Assembly (NCBI GenBank): GCA_907165135.1
Contig: OU015566.1
Coordinates: 11,020,157 to 11,084,156 of the forward strand
Length of the DNA stretch: 64,000 nucleotides
DNA from: Oikopleura dioica
Taxonomy: Eukaryota > Chordata > Appendicularia > Copelata > Oikopleuridae
Direction: 5' to 3'
This document shows, piece by piece, positions 13,301 through 25,866 of this stretch. The notes beneath the pieces are model-generated. The model was given only the letters and a program-made list of their open reading frames with translations. It had not been told where the DNA came from and ran no database searches. Each line of letters starts with the position of its first letter. Positions within the stretch are counted from its first letter, which is position 1. Made by a program: the position numbers and the translations under genes.

Positions 13301-15105
13301 GAGCCGGAAGTTGACGAAATTTTTGAGTTTGGGCAACTTGTGACCTATCAAATTGATGCTCAGAAGATTTCCTATCATCTGAGATAAGAATCAATGCCGA
13401 CCGCGGTCAAATCAACCGCTAAAAACTGAAAGAAAAATCACAAATTTATGCCTTTTTTCCTTGTTTTGCCGGTCGGTTTGTCCGCGGTTGGGACGGTCTT
13501 TTTGAATAATTTGTAGATGTGATGACTCAAAATCTTCTGAGCATCAATTTGATGGGTCACAAATTGCCCAAACTCAAAAATGTCGTCAACTTCCGGCTCT
13601 AGAATCGGACCGGAAGTGGAAATTTGAGAAACTAAAACGGTCAAAGTTCTTAAAATTTCCTGCTGATTCCAAATATGTATGGTGTTCCCGGTCTAAAAAG
13701 AGGTACGAAGAGAAATAACTTCCTTAACCTTAAAAAAAGCACGTCAGAGCCGATCAAATGCCTAGTTGTGTATGAATATTGTGACGAGAATCATTTTATT
13801 TCATCATTAATTCTTTCAAAGCTAAAAGCCCTACAATTATCGTTATTCCCGCATTTATGGTTTCCTTTATACTCCACTTTTTTAACTCTATCTTTCCAAG
13901 ATAACACATTTATGCAGTAAATGCAGTACAAGTTGCATAATGCCCCGGTCTCCATCTAACAAGCCCTTAGCATTTCCAACAACAAGCTTTGCCTCCGTTC
14001 AGGTCAAATCTATCCCTGGCTGACAAGCGCCGTGGAAAAGTTCATTTCCGAACCAACTTTTTATTTTGAAAAACTGAAAATAGCAACTTTAAGTCGACAA
14101 TAGATAGCTCAGTATTTCCGATCTTTTTTCCCACGTTTCTGCTTGATTTTTTACTTCTTCGCGCCTTTAGCGGATAATTCTAGCGGCTGTATGACAAGTA
14201 TCTTTGCCAAAAAGTATTCCCCTCTGCGGGGTCATCTTGGAAGAGGAGAAATCGGAGTAAATCGGATTTTAGCAACACAAGACAGAAAAAAACGTAACTC
14301 AAGCACCCGTAAAATTGTTGTATAATTTGATAAGATGCGATTTTGAACCTGCCGGTTCTCGATTTCTAAAGTCGACATACAGAACTTCAGAAAAATTTTA
14401 TTATCCTCTGAAATAGCCACAAACGCCACCGAAGCCGTAATCTTGGTTGAAAAAATGTGGATTTGGTCGGTTTTTGTTCACGTTACTACTTTTTAAAGCT
14501 TTTATCTCCCGATTTCAGATACGAAAAACACTTAAATCTTATAATGGATATAATTTTGTAAGCGAAAATTTAACAGTTTTGCTGTTTAGAGTACACATCA
14601 ATTACGACCACAAGAAGCTGCCGCGGCCTTTTCAATAAATACTCGACCGGTTTTGAAGGAAACGTTACCTTTCTCGTCGAAGCAGAGCGCGATGTGCGCA
14701 TCTTTCTTTACGACAAGCCACTTTCGATCGTTAGACAGCATGGAGATAGAAGAAGGAGAGATACGTAAGTTTCAGAAACCATAAATTGAGAATGTCAGGA
14801 TTATTTTTACAATTTTATCTGTTCCCTCATGGTGAGATTAATATTAAATGTGTGTCATTATTTATCGTGATTATCCCTTCGCTGAGCGCCAATCGCCAAT
14901 TGAGGCCTATCAATAGTATCTTACAGGTACTTTCAGTGAGATGGAAGAGATTCCGGAAGAGCTGCGCGAATTCGTGCGCGAGCAGATGGAACTCAACGGA
15001 GCTCACTTTGACGTCTTAGATGAGCCTGTCAGGCCAAGTACTTCTCAAGTGTTGCAGACTGTTTTCACCAGACTCAGAAGACAAGTCCAAGGAACGGATT
15101 TTTAG
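10382..15105 (+). CDS. Tentative cysteine-rich multi-exon gene(s)
   Basis: Not recognised; exon grouping is uncertain and there may be more than one gene. Candidate exons: about 10382-10491 (includes 'LLQKCQFNRFLKVQE'); 11717-11851 (starts 'CVCSKWTCVEEF'; includes 'CWKNCCRKS'); 12517-12590 (includes 'STCDRNVCQKCCGSEC'); 12780-12858 (includes 'TQQCSACMEQKCDFAK'); about 14592-14764; and 14929-15105, ending in TAG after 'RRQVQGTDF'. Cysteine density suggests a secreted or extracellular protein, though no signal peptide was located. The exon at 14592 is open in two frames: one reads 'GFEGNVTFLVEAERDVRIFL', while the other joins in phase to the last exon. The T-Q-C-x2-C-x4-C motif recurs in the gene ending at 19111, suggesting paralogy. 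A MITE lies in the presumed intron at 13155-13745. Confidence 0.35.
13155..13745. mobile_element. Long-inverted-repeat MITE, about 590 bp
   Basis: Begins GACGTGCTTTTTTTAAGGTTA and ends with its complement; the two arms are near-perfect inverted copies for about 240 bp, including CCGATTCTAGAGCCGGAAGT. A possible 3-bp AGA repeat flanks it, but this is weak. Small ORFs on both strands (for example 13182-13394) arise only from the palindrome. One arm of a related copy is found at 61812-62511. Confidence 0.85.
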
Positions 15106-15507
15106 AGCCTCGTTCTCTTCACACTTCATTTGCAAGAGGAGATTTTATCAATGACACTTAGAAGCATTCGAAAATTATTTCAACGAGTCAGTAACAGTTG
15201 AACTAAGGCAGATTTTCGGAGGGTAAAGTGGGAACACTAATTGCCCTGTAGCAGCTCTTGAATAAACGTGGTGTTGAATTATGTTTTTAAAAGCAGCAAA
15301 TTCCGCCTCAACGAAAAACCTCAAATTTTCGCGAATTTGTTAGAACAATTATTGTGTCACGTGAGGAGAAAATCTCACCTTTTGGATAAGTCGTTTCCGG
15401 ACTTAGACGACCTCAAGTTGGCCATCAAAGGGAAAAGTTAATGCGTTCAGCTAAATTTCTTGTTTGTTGCAAATCTCAGCTCAACCACAAATCCTATCTA
15501 AGACGCG

Positions 15508-17459
15508 ATGGAGGAAAAGAAACTGGCAAAACAAGAGGCCAGGCGAGAAGCCAGAAAGGTAAAAATGAAAATAATGCAGCAAATGCAGATAGATTTATTG
15601 TATGTGTTAGATGCGTGAAAAGATAGAACAGGAAATATTGTTAGGAAATAAATTGCTCTGATCAAATTACTTTTCTTTTATAAATGGTGGTACTGTTTAA
15701 CAGCCACCACAATCGCACCCAGCACAGTCGCAACCACCGCAGTCACATCCACCACCACAGTCGCAGCCAGTTGATCCTGGGGCAGTTTTTGATACGATGC
15801 AACAGCAGCCCCCGATCAAAGTTGTGAAGAAAACAATGACAGCGATTACTACGTAGATAATGTTCTCTGAGCAGAAAATACTCGTGCAGTCATTCTCTTG
15901 ATCAGTCATTTGGCACTTGATAAACAAAGATTTGCTTATTATATTTTTGACGATTTTAAATCTTAGTTCTTACTTGCTCCGAAAACTGCAGATTTGCTTT
16001 CTCCTAGGATAGGACCTTCTTGAATTTCGATACCTCCTTTTTTATTTAAAATACTAAAAGGGAAAACGAAGAAAATGAAGCAATAGGCAGATTCTCTTCT
16101 TGATATTTCCAAATTTTGATATCTCTACTTTTAGGCTGAGCGAAAAGCAGCTCGATTAGCGGCAAAAGACCAAAAGCTCAACTTTGGTTCGATCAATTCT
16201 CAAAGCGAAATCGAGGAAAATATACAATTGGCGATGGACATGATCCGTGAAAATTACGCACCAGAAGAAGAAGAGGAGGGAAAAGAAGTCGAAATGCTCG
16301 GCGACTTTGTTGAATACGAAGAAGAAGAAGAGGAAGAGGAGGAGGAGGAAGCCGAATACTCGGAGTACTACGAAGAAGCTGAATTTTTAGATGAAAAAAT
16401 GAAAAGACGCGCTGAAAAAGAAGCTCTGAGAAAAGAGAAAAGACAAATTATTAAGGAATTTAAAGAGGAGCAGAAAAAACTTAAGGAGCTCTCACAACAG
16501 TGGAGCAAGGTTAATGTAGCTCTGCAGAATCCTGAGGTTGTCAATCAGGCTGAACAGGTTGCAACTGATATGGCGATGGATATGGGAATTGGATCGGCGG
16601 CTGACTTTGCGGAAGAAGCAAGTTTGAGCGTCATTTTACGTAAGTTTATTGGTGGCTGAAGTTTTGTTTAACGCCTCATGATCATCATTTCAAAAGTTGA
16701 ACGAATTTAGTTTCAGCATCGAAAGTAAAAGCAGATTGCATAATTGTTTTACAGTAATCATTTTGTATTGGCAATAGTTTTAATTAAGTTTGCTCATCGA
16801 ATAGTAGGTGCAAAATGTGAGTTCCAAGGAGTTTCATTTTCTCATTATTGTGCCTTCTCTTTGTTTTTACTTAATTTTCCGGCACATCGAATAGTAGATC
16901 AAACAATCGCAGGCGAAAGTTTTACGCTATATAATAGAGTTTCATTTCATATCTTTATTGTTGTGTTTTTGGAGATTCCGATGCCTTTTTATATGCAATC
17001 TTGATCGATAGCGATCAATAAGTCGATGCAGTAATCACGCCGCGTCCGTGAAAATCTAAAAAGACGGCATCGAATAAGCACATTTCTCGCTGGGACTAGA
17101 CGTCTGGGAAAAGATCGGCAAATCCTTTGTCTGTGCTTTTTAATTTCGCACGTTGATTGTCTCATCCGCTCAAGGATCACCGCGTCGGTTTATCCCATCC
17201 AAAATCCACTTGGCCCAAAACGACCCCGTCCTACAATTTCTTGTTGTAGAAATTTATTTCCTTTATTCAGAATCGCTTGGAATCGCCGCTGAACTGTCCT
17301 CAACTTCTGTAACAAATTCCTACAAAGACTTCAAGGATAGAAAAAGCTCGGGAAAAACCCGCGACTCAGCTGACTGGAGCCGTGCTAACAAATTCCACGG
17401 AGTAAACCCAGACCATGTGGCTAATCTCATCGTCAAGAATCATCTGCAGCAGGCACGGG
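15508..17459 (+). CDS. Acidic coiled-coil protein, multi-exon, unknown function
   Basis: Exon 1 (15508-15558) starts with ATG and encodes a charged stretch 'MEEKKLAKQEARREARK'. Exon 2 (16135-16639) continues in frame with an Ala/Lys/Glu-rich helix, a run of about 20 Glu interrupted by Tyr and Asp, then a second charged coiled coil and an Ala/Met-rich segment. The donor at 16640 (GTAAGT) joins in phase to a candidate exon 17270-17459 ('ESLGIAAELSSTSVTNSYK' onward, in the frame that reads GVNPDHVANLIVKNH); that join is less certain, and without it the frame stops at 16659. Not recognised. Intron 1 (15559-16134) holds a small gene on the other strand. Confidence 0.55.
15697..15909 (-). CDS. 70-residue membrane protein with Cys-Asp-Cys-Gly-Gly tail, nested antisense in an intron
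   Basis: The ATG at 15909 begins 'MTDQENDCTSIFCSEN', followed by a hydrophobic segment of about 22 residues ('IIYVVIAVIVFFTTLIGG') running into CCC, then a C-terminal tail of repeated GCDCGG units ending at TAA. About a quarter of the tail is Cys. This composition suggests metal binding or heavy disulphide or lipid modification at a membrane; that is inference. It lies wholly inside intron 1 of the acidic coiled-coil gene on the opposite strand. The repeat-like coding sequence makes chance possible, but the clean membrane-segment-plus-tail architecture argues for a gene. Confidence 0.5.
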   Translation of the reverse strand: MTDQENDCTSIFCSENIIYVVIAVIVFFTTLIGGCCCIVSKTAPGSTGCDCGGGCDCGGCDCAGCDCGGC

Positions 17460-17592
17460 TTCTTCTTTTTCTTGAGTTTTTCAGGCGTTTTCTCACGTTA
17501 CTGTAGCAAATAGGAAAGTATTGAAACAAATATAGAACTTTGAAAAGGCGAAAAAATGCAAGACGTGTCGATCGGTAAGTCTTTTAAATTCT

Positions 17593-19111
17593 AGGAGCGA
17601 GGACAACTCTCTGCAAGGATTCGCAGACGAAGAACGACTTGATGAGAATCTTCTGACATCCGGATGGATTCAAATCGGATTAGGCAGCGCAAACAATACT
17701 GCTTGTGATCTCAAGTCCTGCCAGGCCTCAAGCCAATGGTTAAACATATACATCGTGTTTTCTGTTAAATTAACACGTCAAAAAAGAGCAAAAAATGAGT
17801 TTTCACGATCAGCAAAAAAGGCGCTTTTTCGAAAATAACGCCATCAAACGATCAAAAATCAAAGAAACATTTATTGCACAAGCTCCAAGAAAGCCTATTT
17901 TAAATAGGTCGTCTTGAATTTTAAGACACTTACCTGTCGAGTCAAAACCAATTTCACGTTTCTGAATATTTCCATCCCGACGTTTCTACAAGTTTTTGAA
18001 CTGTTTTTTGCGTTTGCTTATGTGCATATATTCAACCACATATTTAACCGTGACAGCTACAAACGATGTATCGGCGTCCTGCGAAAGCGCTTCTCAGGTC
18101 GGCGGTGGCTAATTAACCCGGCAACGTACAGCGGCACGCGGGGCGCATTAGGACTCCTTTGAGCGCCTCGATTAGAGTCGAAGCACACTTTTAAAACGTA
18201 AATCATTACCTCGTAAGGAAAAAAAGAAACGTGCCTGGGGAATAGCTTAGACAACGCTTAAAAGCCGTATTATCTCCAGAAATACCACAAGAAGTTAGCG
18301 TCGCTATTAATGGAGAAGGATTGGACCGTAAGTTATTTCAAGAAAATGAAGCTGTTTGATTTCTCAAACTAATTTTAGAAACCGAAAGTTCATTTTTTGA
18401 TATGTCCCTCTGTTAGAAATTCTAAAACAGAAGATGAACAGCTTAGCTGATAGTTACAAGAAAAAAGTTCGTGATGTAACGTTGTGAATAAAATTTGACA
18501 GGGCGTGACAGTAATCACGCATTTTTCACTTTTCTGCTCGGCCACATATTGGCACCATTCAGCAGCTGGCCCGGATTATCCTCTCAGAATTGAAATTTTC
18601 GTGAAATTTTTGCTTATTTGACGAGAAAAATGCCGGCACTAGAAAATAATCATCAGCTGGCTGGGATTTTTTGTATGAACGGGTTTTAGGTGTCCTCACC
18701 GTCGAAATTGGCATGCGGGGATCATCCGAGCCGCGGGAGAGGATCTTCGAGGTTCTAATCGACGATCCAACCATCGCCAAGCTGCAGAATCTGGCGATTT
18801 GCACGACAAAGGGCGCAAGAGCCAAGCTCTCCATTTCAAAGGATTGCTGTGGAAACGGTAAGGATTAAATATTTCAAATCGATTCTCAAACTGCTTCTTT
18901 TGAAGAGGAAGAGGAAGGACCAAGCTTCTTCACTAACTCGCGAAGAAATCAAGATTGCAAATTCTCTTGCATGTCGACGTAAGTATCGCCCCTACCCTTA
19001 TTAGTCTAAAAATTCTTCAGGAATTGCCGAGATGAGTGTATGCCAAATACTCAATGCGATCGTTGCTTACAACACAATTGTGGATCATTTTCGACGGAAT
19101 CAACATTTTGA
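17593..19111 (+). CDS. Tentative cysteine-rich secreted-type protein, multi-exon
   Basis: Candidate exons: 17593-17740 (Asp/Glu-rich, then 'NNTACDLKSCQASSQW'), about 18281-18330 ('IPQEVSVAINGEGLD'), 18690-18858 ('VLTVEIGMRGSSEPRERIFE', ending 'SISKDCCGNG'), about 18902-18980 ('NQDCKFSCMST') and 19021-19111 ('NCRDECMPNTQCDRCLQHNC', then TGA). The last exons form a compact Cys cluster. The motif T-Q-C-x2-C-x4-C matches the exon at 12780, so the two regions may hold paralogues. An extracellular matrix protein would fit the composition, but I recognise no named domain and did not find the N-terminus. Confidence 0.4.
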
Positions 19112-22100
19112 AATCCCTAAAAATGTTCCTTAATTTTTTTATGATCCGATGCTTTTTAACCCCTTCTTGATTTTGTTCTTGTTTTATCAAAATTTTTATT
19201 AGAATTGGATTAGGGTAAGCATTCCTTACTTAGGAATATAATTTTAGGGGCTGAAGAAAACATGAGTTTTCACGAGTTTCCGCCGAAAGATGGCGTAGTT
19301 TCGTAGTTTAGCCGTTTTACTCCCCTTTCAGTCTGTGAGTGCCTTGAAATGTCATCTTTCAATGTGTCCTTTGCCGGGCAAAAGAGATCGGTTCTAGTTC
19401 CGCCGGTCGGTCATGGTCGCGGATTAGCAACACGATCTCAAGTCTACTTTCAACCCCGATTCAAGGGTGGCCCATTTAGAGAGCCAAAAATTTGATATTT
19501 CCACTTTACTCCAGAAACGGTCCCTCAGCTCGTTACTTTTTTTTCAGAAACATACATCGTTATTCACTTTCGTCGAAAAATATCTTTGTAAAAATTCTAG
19601 CGGTTGAGCGAAATAGTTTTTCAAGACCAAAAACCATAAGCGTCATTTTGCGTTCTTTTTCAAAACGGTCAATTAAGGACTTCCCCAGCGATAATTCACA
19701 TTAACAAAAAGAAGCTGCAAGTAGGTTAAGATTAACCAATTATTTGGTACACGTCATAAACGAGAAAAAAGTCAAAGGAGGTGAAAATTGCAAAAGATCA
19801 ACTTGTATCTTCCTTTCCACAAAAACACAAATTCTGTACATAACTGTAATTTGAAACAAAAACGCAAACAACCACACTGTAAATACGAAAAAAACAGCAC
19901 ACGAAAAACATGCTTCAACCTGTCTGAAACGAAAAAACGAAACAACAGAAGACATAACTTGAATTCATGACTGCCAAAAATGACTCTAACAAAACAAAGC
20001 TGATAAAGTTATAATTTTCAACTGTAATAAAGATTACAATTCTTTTATTCAATCAAAAGGACAGATTTCAATTAAATTATCTTCTTTCTCGAGAAACAAT
20101 ATAAATTTAAACCACATTAGCATCGCAATAGCCTTGAAAGATTGCGTTTCATTTAAAAAAAATACGATTTTTTATTTTTCATGAACGGTGTTGACAATTT
20201 TTGCATTTATATTCATTGCCACGGACAACACCTGACGCCTAAAATGCAACATCTGCTCACCAGCTGACCGTGGTATGATGTTCGTGATGCAAGGAAAGAT
20301 AAACATTTTTCATCTTTTCTCGTTGATAGTTTTATTTTGCTATGCAGTCTGATGTAGGGTGTAACAAACCAACTGATATATAAGTTTCATTTCATTATCA
20401 TTCTTGCTTTTAGAAAACAGCTTGCTCTCCTATTTTTAGTTTTTTTTTTCAGTTTTATTAGTGACGATAAAAATCTTTATGCTCTGAAACTTTTAGAGAG
20501 CAATTTAACACAGATTTTTTTGGAAGATTGAGGGCATCAAATTCGTTAGATGTTGTTTAAATCTGGGTTGGTTTCCTGGACTACGCTCCATACTCTGTTA
20601 AGATAACTACCACTTGATCCATTGACGGACACAAGCTGCTGTGATCTGGCTTTGTCCCCAAAATCTCTCCAAGTGCGATTCCGCACTCTTTACTATCCTT
20701 TTTCAATTTGCGTAGAATTAAAAAATATCAAGATAGAAAAAAGAAAAGAAGAAAAGAGAAGAACTCTAAGATCCAAGTGTTTCTCAATATTTCGTCCATC
20801 GACAATCGAGGTTGATAGATATGAAAGTATTCGCTCTAGATTTTTAATTTTATTATAATTAGCATTATAAAATTTCCGATTTTTGATAATTTAGGAAAAC
20901 TGGATCGTTTGGTGTCGGCTTCATGAAAATGATGCGGGGATAATTTACAAACAGCGCGGTTTTGGTGAACAGGGAGATTATCACCCATTATTATTGCGTT
21001 GGAAGGTCCTTGACGAGTGCGCCGAATTAAAATAATCCAACCGTCGGGAGATGTATTTTTCCGATGACGATCGAGCGTCCGTCAATTCTCAAAACAAAAG
21101 ATACGTTTGGGGCAATATCAGACAAGTCCACTCAGGTACTCCAAAAAAGACAGAATTAGGGACAACTTTTTTGCTAAGCAGATAACGAGGCTCGCTTCGA
21201 CGATGGAGGTTACCACTCTAAGAAATCTCTCCTTCCGAAGCGGCACCGACAAGGGGGTAGAATTCGCGAACGCCCTTTGCTAAGTGGAAACACTTCGAAA
21301 ACAACATACTTAGAGCAGCCTATAAAGCCTAGAGTTGTCACAATCTTGCTGCCGGAAAAGTTCAATCATGACTACCCTCCTTTCTAAAGCAAGAAAAAGG
21401 GTTGAACTTTGGAAAAGACAAAAACTCGGCCTTACAAGAAAATTGCGCTTTTATTGAACAGAAGATCCGCGTCTAGTTTGGAGCAATTACTCATTGATAT
21501 TACTGAAGCTTTTCAGATTCCAAGGCAGAAGGGATGAAAAAATATAATTGAGTAATTTTGTGGTTTTTAAAAGATGTTTTTTCATCCAGTCAAAGATGGC
21601 CACGGCTTTAAAGAAAAACTAACTAGTTAGTTGATCCGCTTTTGAGAAAATATTTTGCCTGATTTGACAAGAAAAGCGCCTTGAAGGCGGAAATCCAGCT
21701 CAACTGAATGTCCGAAGCTGCCAGCCAGTTTCAAGTGATCTTGAACTTATCTATTTCGATTTCATTGGTTTAATTAAACCCGGATATACTCAAGTCTGTC
21801 TTTAGTACTGCCGCAGCCAAGGGTCATCAAGGAACATCTTATTGGAGAAGGGCTTGTATCAGGGTTTATGATAAGGGAAGACATCCTTATCGATATACAG
21901 CTTTACTAGAAATTCTTTAGAGGGCTGAGCTCATGTAATCGAAGCTTTTGGAAATCCACACTAATTAATTAGTGTTTTTAGATAAAGTGTTTTTACGAAA
22001 TGAGCTCTAGGCCTTAGAAGTCGGAGACTTGTGCGTTAACTCTAACTAAAGTTGTCACTTTTGTTTTATTAAAATAATGCAAATGCAGTCGGTTCAGATG

Positions 22101-22335
22101 ATACAGCTTGAAATAATTGTTGCGAGACCTCGACATAACTCCATAATAGCTTAAATATTTACTGTAGAGGTTTTTCTGCTTTTTATGGTGTCTAGTTTGT
22201 GTCGTATATCAGCGGACGTTACTGCTTGGAATTAATGAATGTTGCCGGTTGTTCCAGCTCAATTTTAATATAAATTTAAATTTCTTTTCTCATTTTTATG
22301 GTTTCATATTTTTATAACAAGTAACAAGGTATAAC
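19112..22335. other. Long AT-rich stretch, no gene seen
   Basis: Several short ORFs occur on both strands, none with coding character or splice support. No repeat family was recognised. Confidence 0.5.
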
Positions 22336-22349
22336 ATGAATTTTAAAAG

Positions 22350-22930
22350 TCGATTAAAAGCACAACGACCACGTGAGAAAGCTGTTCACACTTCGAGGGA
22401 AAGAAATCAAGACGCTGGCGGATATCTTCCGCGCGCCGGGAACGGACTTCTAAACTGCCACCCGCAAAGTGGATTTATAGTTGAAGCTTTGGTGAAGTCC
22501 CGCAATTAGAACCAGCCTTTATTGCGATCGGACGTGACGAAGTTACCAATTCAATTCTCGCCACCGCTATTCAAGTAGGCACTAAGAAACTCTTCTGTTG
22601 CTAAAACGTGTTTTCTCATACTTTTTATCCTAATTTACTAAATTGTTATTTCCATAGGAGCTGAACCCAACATCTTCGGGCGCAATCAAAGCCGCAGAAA
22701 AGCACTGGGGTCAAAAAATCACCAACCCTACTCGAGACATGAGAGTCACAAGAATGACGAACCATTTGGTCCCTCCAGTCAATTCCAGAGCGCCGAAGAA
22801 ATTCACCAGTCCTGGGAGAAGCGAATCTCCTCGGAAATCCAGGTCACAGGCAAAACTTCAAAACCAGAAACAAGCCAAATCGCAGGATATCTTCACCGTC
22901 AGGATGGGGCTGTACCGGAAATGGAGATGA
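22350..22930 (+). CDS. Possible exons of a basic-tailed protein
   Basis: A segment near 22530-22577 reads 'PAFIAIGRDEVTNSILATAI'. After an apparent intron of about 80 nt, 22658-22930 reads 'ELNPTSSGAIKAAEKHWG' and runs into a Ser/Arg/Lys/Gln-rich tail ending in TGA. The second exon has coding character (a long basic tail with no stop over 90 codons), but the 5' part is unclear. Not recognised; could be a decayed gene. Confidence 0.3.
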
Positions 22931-23410
22931 TTAAAGAACACTCTTTAGCTAATTGCCGTCATGTTTCTTCATCTTGAAGCGGGGGGATGTTGGAAGAAGG
23001 GAATTAACGGCATATAATTGGGAATTAACAGCCCCGAGAAGTCCTGATGTTTATAGCACAAAGCTGACTGAGTTGGATCGTAGAAGTCAGGAGAGATTCT
23101 TTTATCGGATATATTGTTAAAATGTTACGTAACCACGTCCATATAAGCCCAATTAGAGAAACTGTAGTATATTTATCGATGGCTATTAGTATTTAATTTA
23201 TAAATCGATTCTTAAAACAATAAGATTATGCTCTTCGTCCTATTGAAAGTTAAAACAATCTTACAAAGGAAACTCTACGGCGTCTAGAAGCTCATATCAG
23301 GTCAGCAAAATAATTCTTTCTCGGTTGATGGCTAGAAGCCACTTGATGCCACGTTCAAGGGCCAAATGTTTTATAATATTATCCCAAATGATTTCACAGT
23401 GTTAATTTTA

Positions 23411-23553
23411 GAACCCGCGAACTTGAGCTCAAAGAAAAGCAAGAAGAGGAGCTCAATAACATTAAAAAGAGTCTGCTAGATGTGATGAAGGAAAAGGAGG
23501 GCAGTTATTATCAACGGAAAAATGAAATAATGAAATACGGATTTTCAAGTTGA
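23411..23553 (+). CDS. Possible coiled-coil exon
   Basis: After a TTTTAG acceptor the frame reads 'TRELELKEKQEEELNNIKKS' and continues charged and helical for about 45 codons to TGA. It could be the last exon of the gene at 22350-22930 or a separate fragment; no start was found. Confidence 0.25.
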
Positions 23554-25169
23554 AAAAAAAAGAATCAATCAAAAAATTTTTAATCGAAAAATCACTTGAA
23601 AATCCGAGATCAGCTACAAGAACAACGGTTAGAAAGCCTCATTGAACAACAACGCCAAGTTTCCGGCTCAAGAACAACCAGCTGTGCGCCCTTAGTCTAG
23701 GATGTTTATTGTATAAGTTCGGATGAGTTAAAGATTCTTGAGCCGCGCTCTAAGAGTACTTGGACATGCAGCGTGAGTCCCAGGCGCGGCATTCTAAACA
23801 ACCACTCGAGTGAACAAAGTTTTATTACCGTATTTTCTATTTCGAGCAACATTTTGTCAAAAAGAAAGCCGCAATGTCAGGATAATTATGTAAGAAGAAG
23901 GGATGAATTGGAAAAACTGGAAATTGAAAGGAATGGAGATTTTCTCCCAAAAAATTATCTTCTAAGATTCTTATTTGGCCGATTGATGGCGCTTTTTCCA
24001 CAAAAATCGACCAATCAAAAGGTCAAAAATGGCCCTGAATATTCAGCAAATTTGCAGCTTGAAATATCAGCTTTTTACGAATCCGTTGTTATGCCACTTA
24101 CGCGCCAGGGAGTTAAGATTATCCATGTAAGAATTAATTCAAGAATTTCGGTCTAGAGTGCACGTTTTTTATCAATTAGAGAGCTCGACCCTGATCGCCC
24201 GCTAATTGCACAATAAGCAGCGAGTTTTTGCTCTCCCGCTGTTATCAAGGGCGACCCGCTGGTCTTATCACTTTTGAGTTTATCCCCCGCTGTGCTAACC
24301 GCTTGGTCATTATGTTAATTTGTACATATACTTTTCATAACGATACGGGGTTTGAGTTGTACAGGTGCGTTTGCTCTAGAAACGTGGCTTATGTGAATTT
24401 CATACCGAATTTTAAACCATCCAGTCCTGATACCGGCCTGTTTAAGACCTTTTTAAGATGACCGGCTTCGAGATAAAAAGTTAGGCGGCTAGATAGACAA
24501 AGAACGTGGGACGCAAAGCGGATTACTTCACGTAAACCTTTGAAGAACTATTAAAAACGGATTAAGCGTCATTCTATCGCAACCGCGCTCTCCAATATTG
24601 AGTGGAGCTGGCCACCTCTTGCGAAATCGTAAAAGATTAGCTGAGTCACTATTGTAAGCTTTTTTATAGAAGGTCTTTTTGGCGAAAAAAACGGTTGTCA
24701 TGGTCGGTTTTTATACTGGTTAGCAATAATGAAACAGCGCCACCTCAGTTCGAATCAACAGCCAATCAGAAACCAGGCGGGAAGATACTCGAATCTGATT
24801 GGCTAAGAGATGCTTGCGTCGTAATAGAAACCCAAAAGATACATGGCGGAGTTAATATAAACAATATGCTTCCGGTCGGAAGGCTTTATGGAATGATATT
24901 GAGAATGGATTTCTTCCCTTAAAGAGTTTTTCTCTTCTGAAAATTGTGAGATTATTTACGGAGAGCGACATGTGCAAAGCTGGGAGTGGAAAACTGCAGC
25001 GATTCCTTTTTCTTTCAAAAGCTTTTCTGAATTCGCGAGATTTCTTTCAGAGTAAGAAATAAAATTTCAATGGCTTAGGAATAGTGACAAATACGTGAAT
25101 ATAGAAAAGTTATTTTATTAAAAATAAAAAATAGAAATGGAAAATAGAAAAATAATAAATATAAAAGGC
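23554..25169. other. No firm gene
   Basis: One 127-codon open frame (23773-24156, +) is the longest here; it begins at GTG and contains a basic, hydrophobic sequence without recognisable motifs. I treat it as unproven. Confidence 0.4.
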
Positions 25170-25866
25170 TTAAAAATAACGAGATCTGCATCTCACACAA
25201 AATCGTAGGTCGCGGCATGCGTATAGGACTTGTCTACAGTCCTCGCACAGGATCATCTTGCGACAACATCTTGTGACGTAAGTCGCATCTCGCGTCCAGC
25301 AGCACCAACATCGCCCCATCAATGGCCCCGGCTCGTAATTCTCCTCTTCAGAAGAAGAAGAGATTTGAATGGTCTCTTGAAATACTCGTTTCGAAGCTTG
25401 TCGGGATGCTGTGTTCGCGAAAGAGTCTTCATCTAAAAACAAAATGTTAAGAAAATTTAGAGTTCGACGGTATACCTTCAGAGTCGCTTATTACTATAAC
25501 TTGATCTCGAGAACAATGCGGTTGTTCCTCCTGTTTCTTTTTCATCTTCTCTTTCGCAGAGTTTTTTGTTCGAGTTCGGGGCTTCTTTGGCTTCTTCAGA
25601 GTAGATTCTTTCGGTTTTCTATCTTGCTTTTTCGGAGCAGACGGTCGCACACGCATGTAATTCGTCTTCTTTGGTTTCTTCTTCGAAGGTCCATTAAGAG
25701 AAGTCGCGTCCTAGATTTTTGTATGGAATTCGTTAACGGTTTATTTTACCTTTTCTTTTCTTTCTTTTCTAGCGTGCATCATTTGGTGCATTATTCGATT
25801 TTGTTTAGGAACATCGTTGCCACAAATTTGACAGAAGAAGAAGTCATCATCGCTTGAGTCGACCAT
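25170..25866 (-). CDS. C2H2 + RING-like protein with SUMO-interacting-like motifs (STUbL-like), 3 exons
   Basis: Exons 25750-25866, 25476-25710 and 25170-25432 join in phase across introns of 39 and 43 nt to give 204 residues. The N-terminus carries a C2H2 finger ('CQICGNDVPKQNRIMHQMMH': C-x2-C-x11-H-x3-H). The middle is a long Lys/Pro-rich basic region. Then come 'VIVISDSEDED' and 'IQISSSSEEE', each a hydrophobic core followed by acidic/Ser residues, the classic form of a SUMO-interacting motif. The C-terminus is a compact Cys cluster ('CWCCWTRDATYVTRCC', then CEDC and CVRC), consistent with an atypical RING. SIMs plus a RING define SUMO-targeted ubiquitin ligases such as RNF4; I infer that role by architecture only. 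Confidence 0.7.

Noticed and set aside
16744-17004. Hydrophobic 86-codon ORF
   Set aside because: Lies in an AT-rich region with an internal duplicated CATCGAATAGTAG word; the start is not ATG and no splice support exists.
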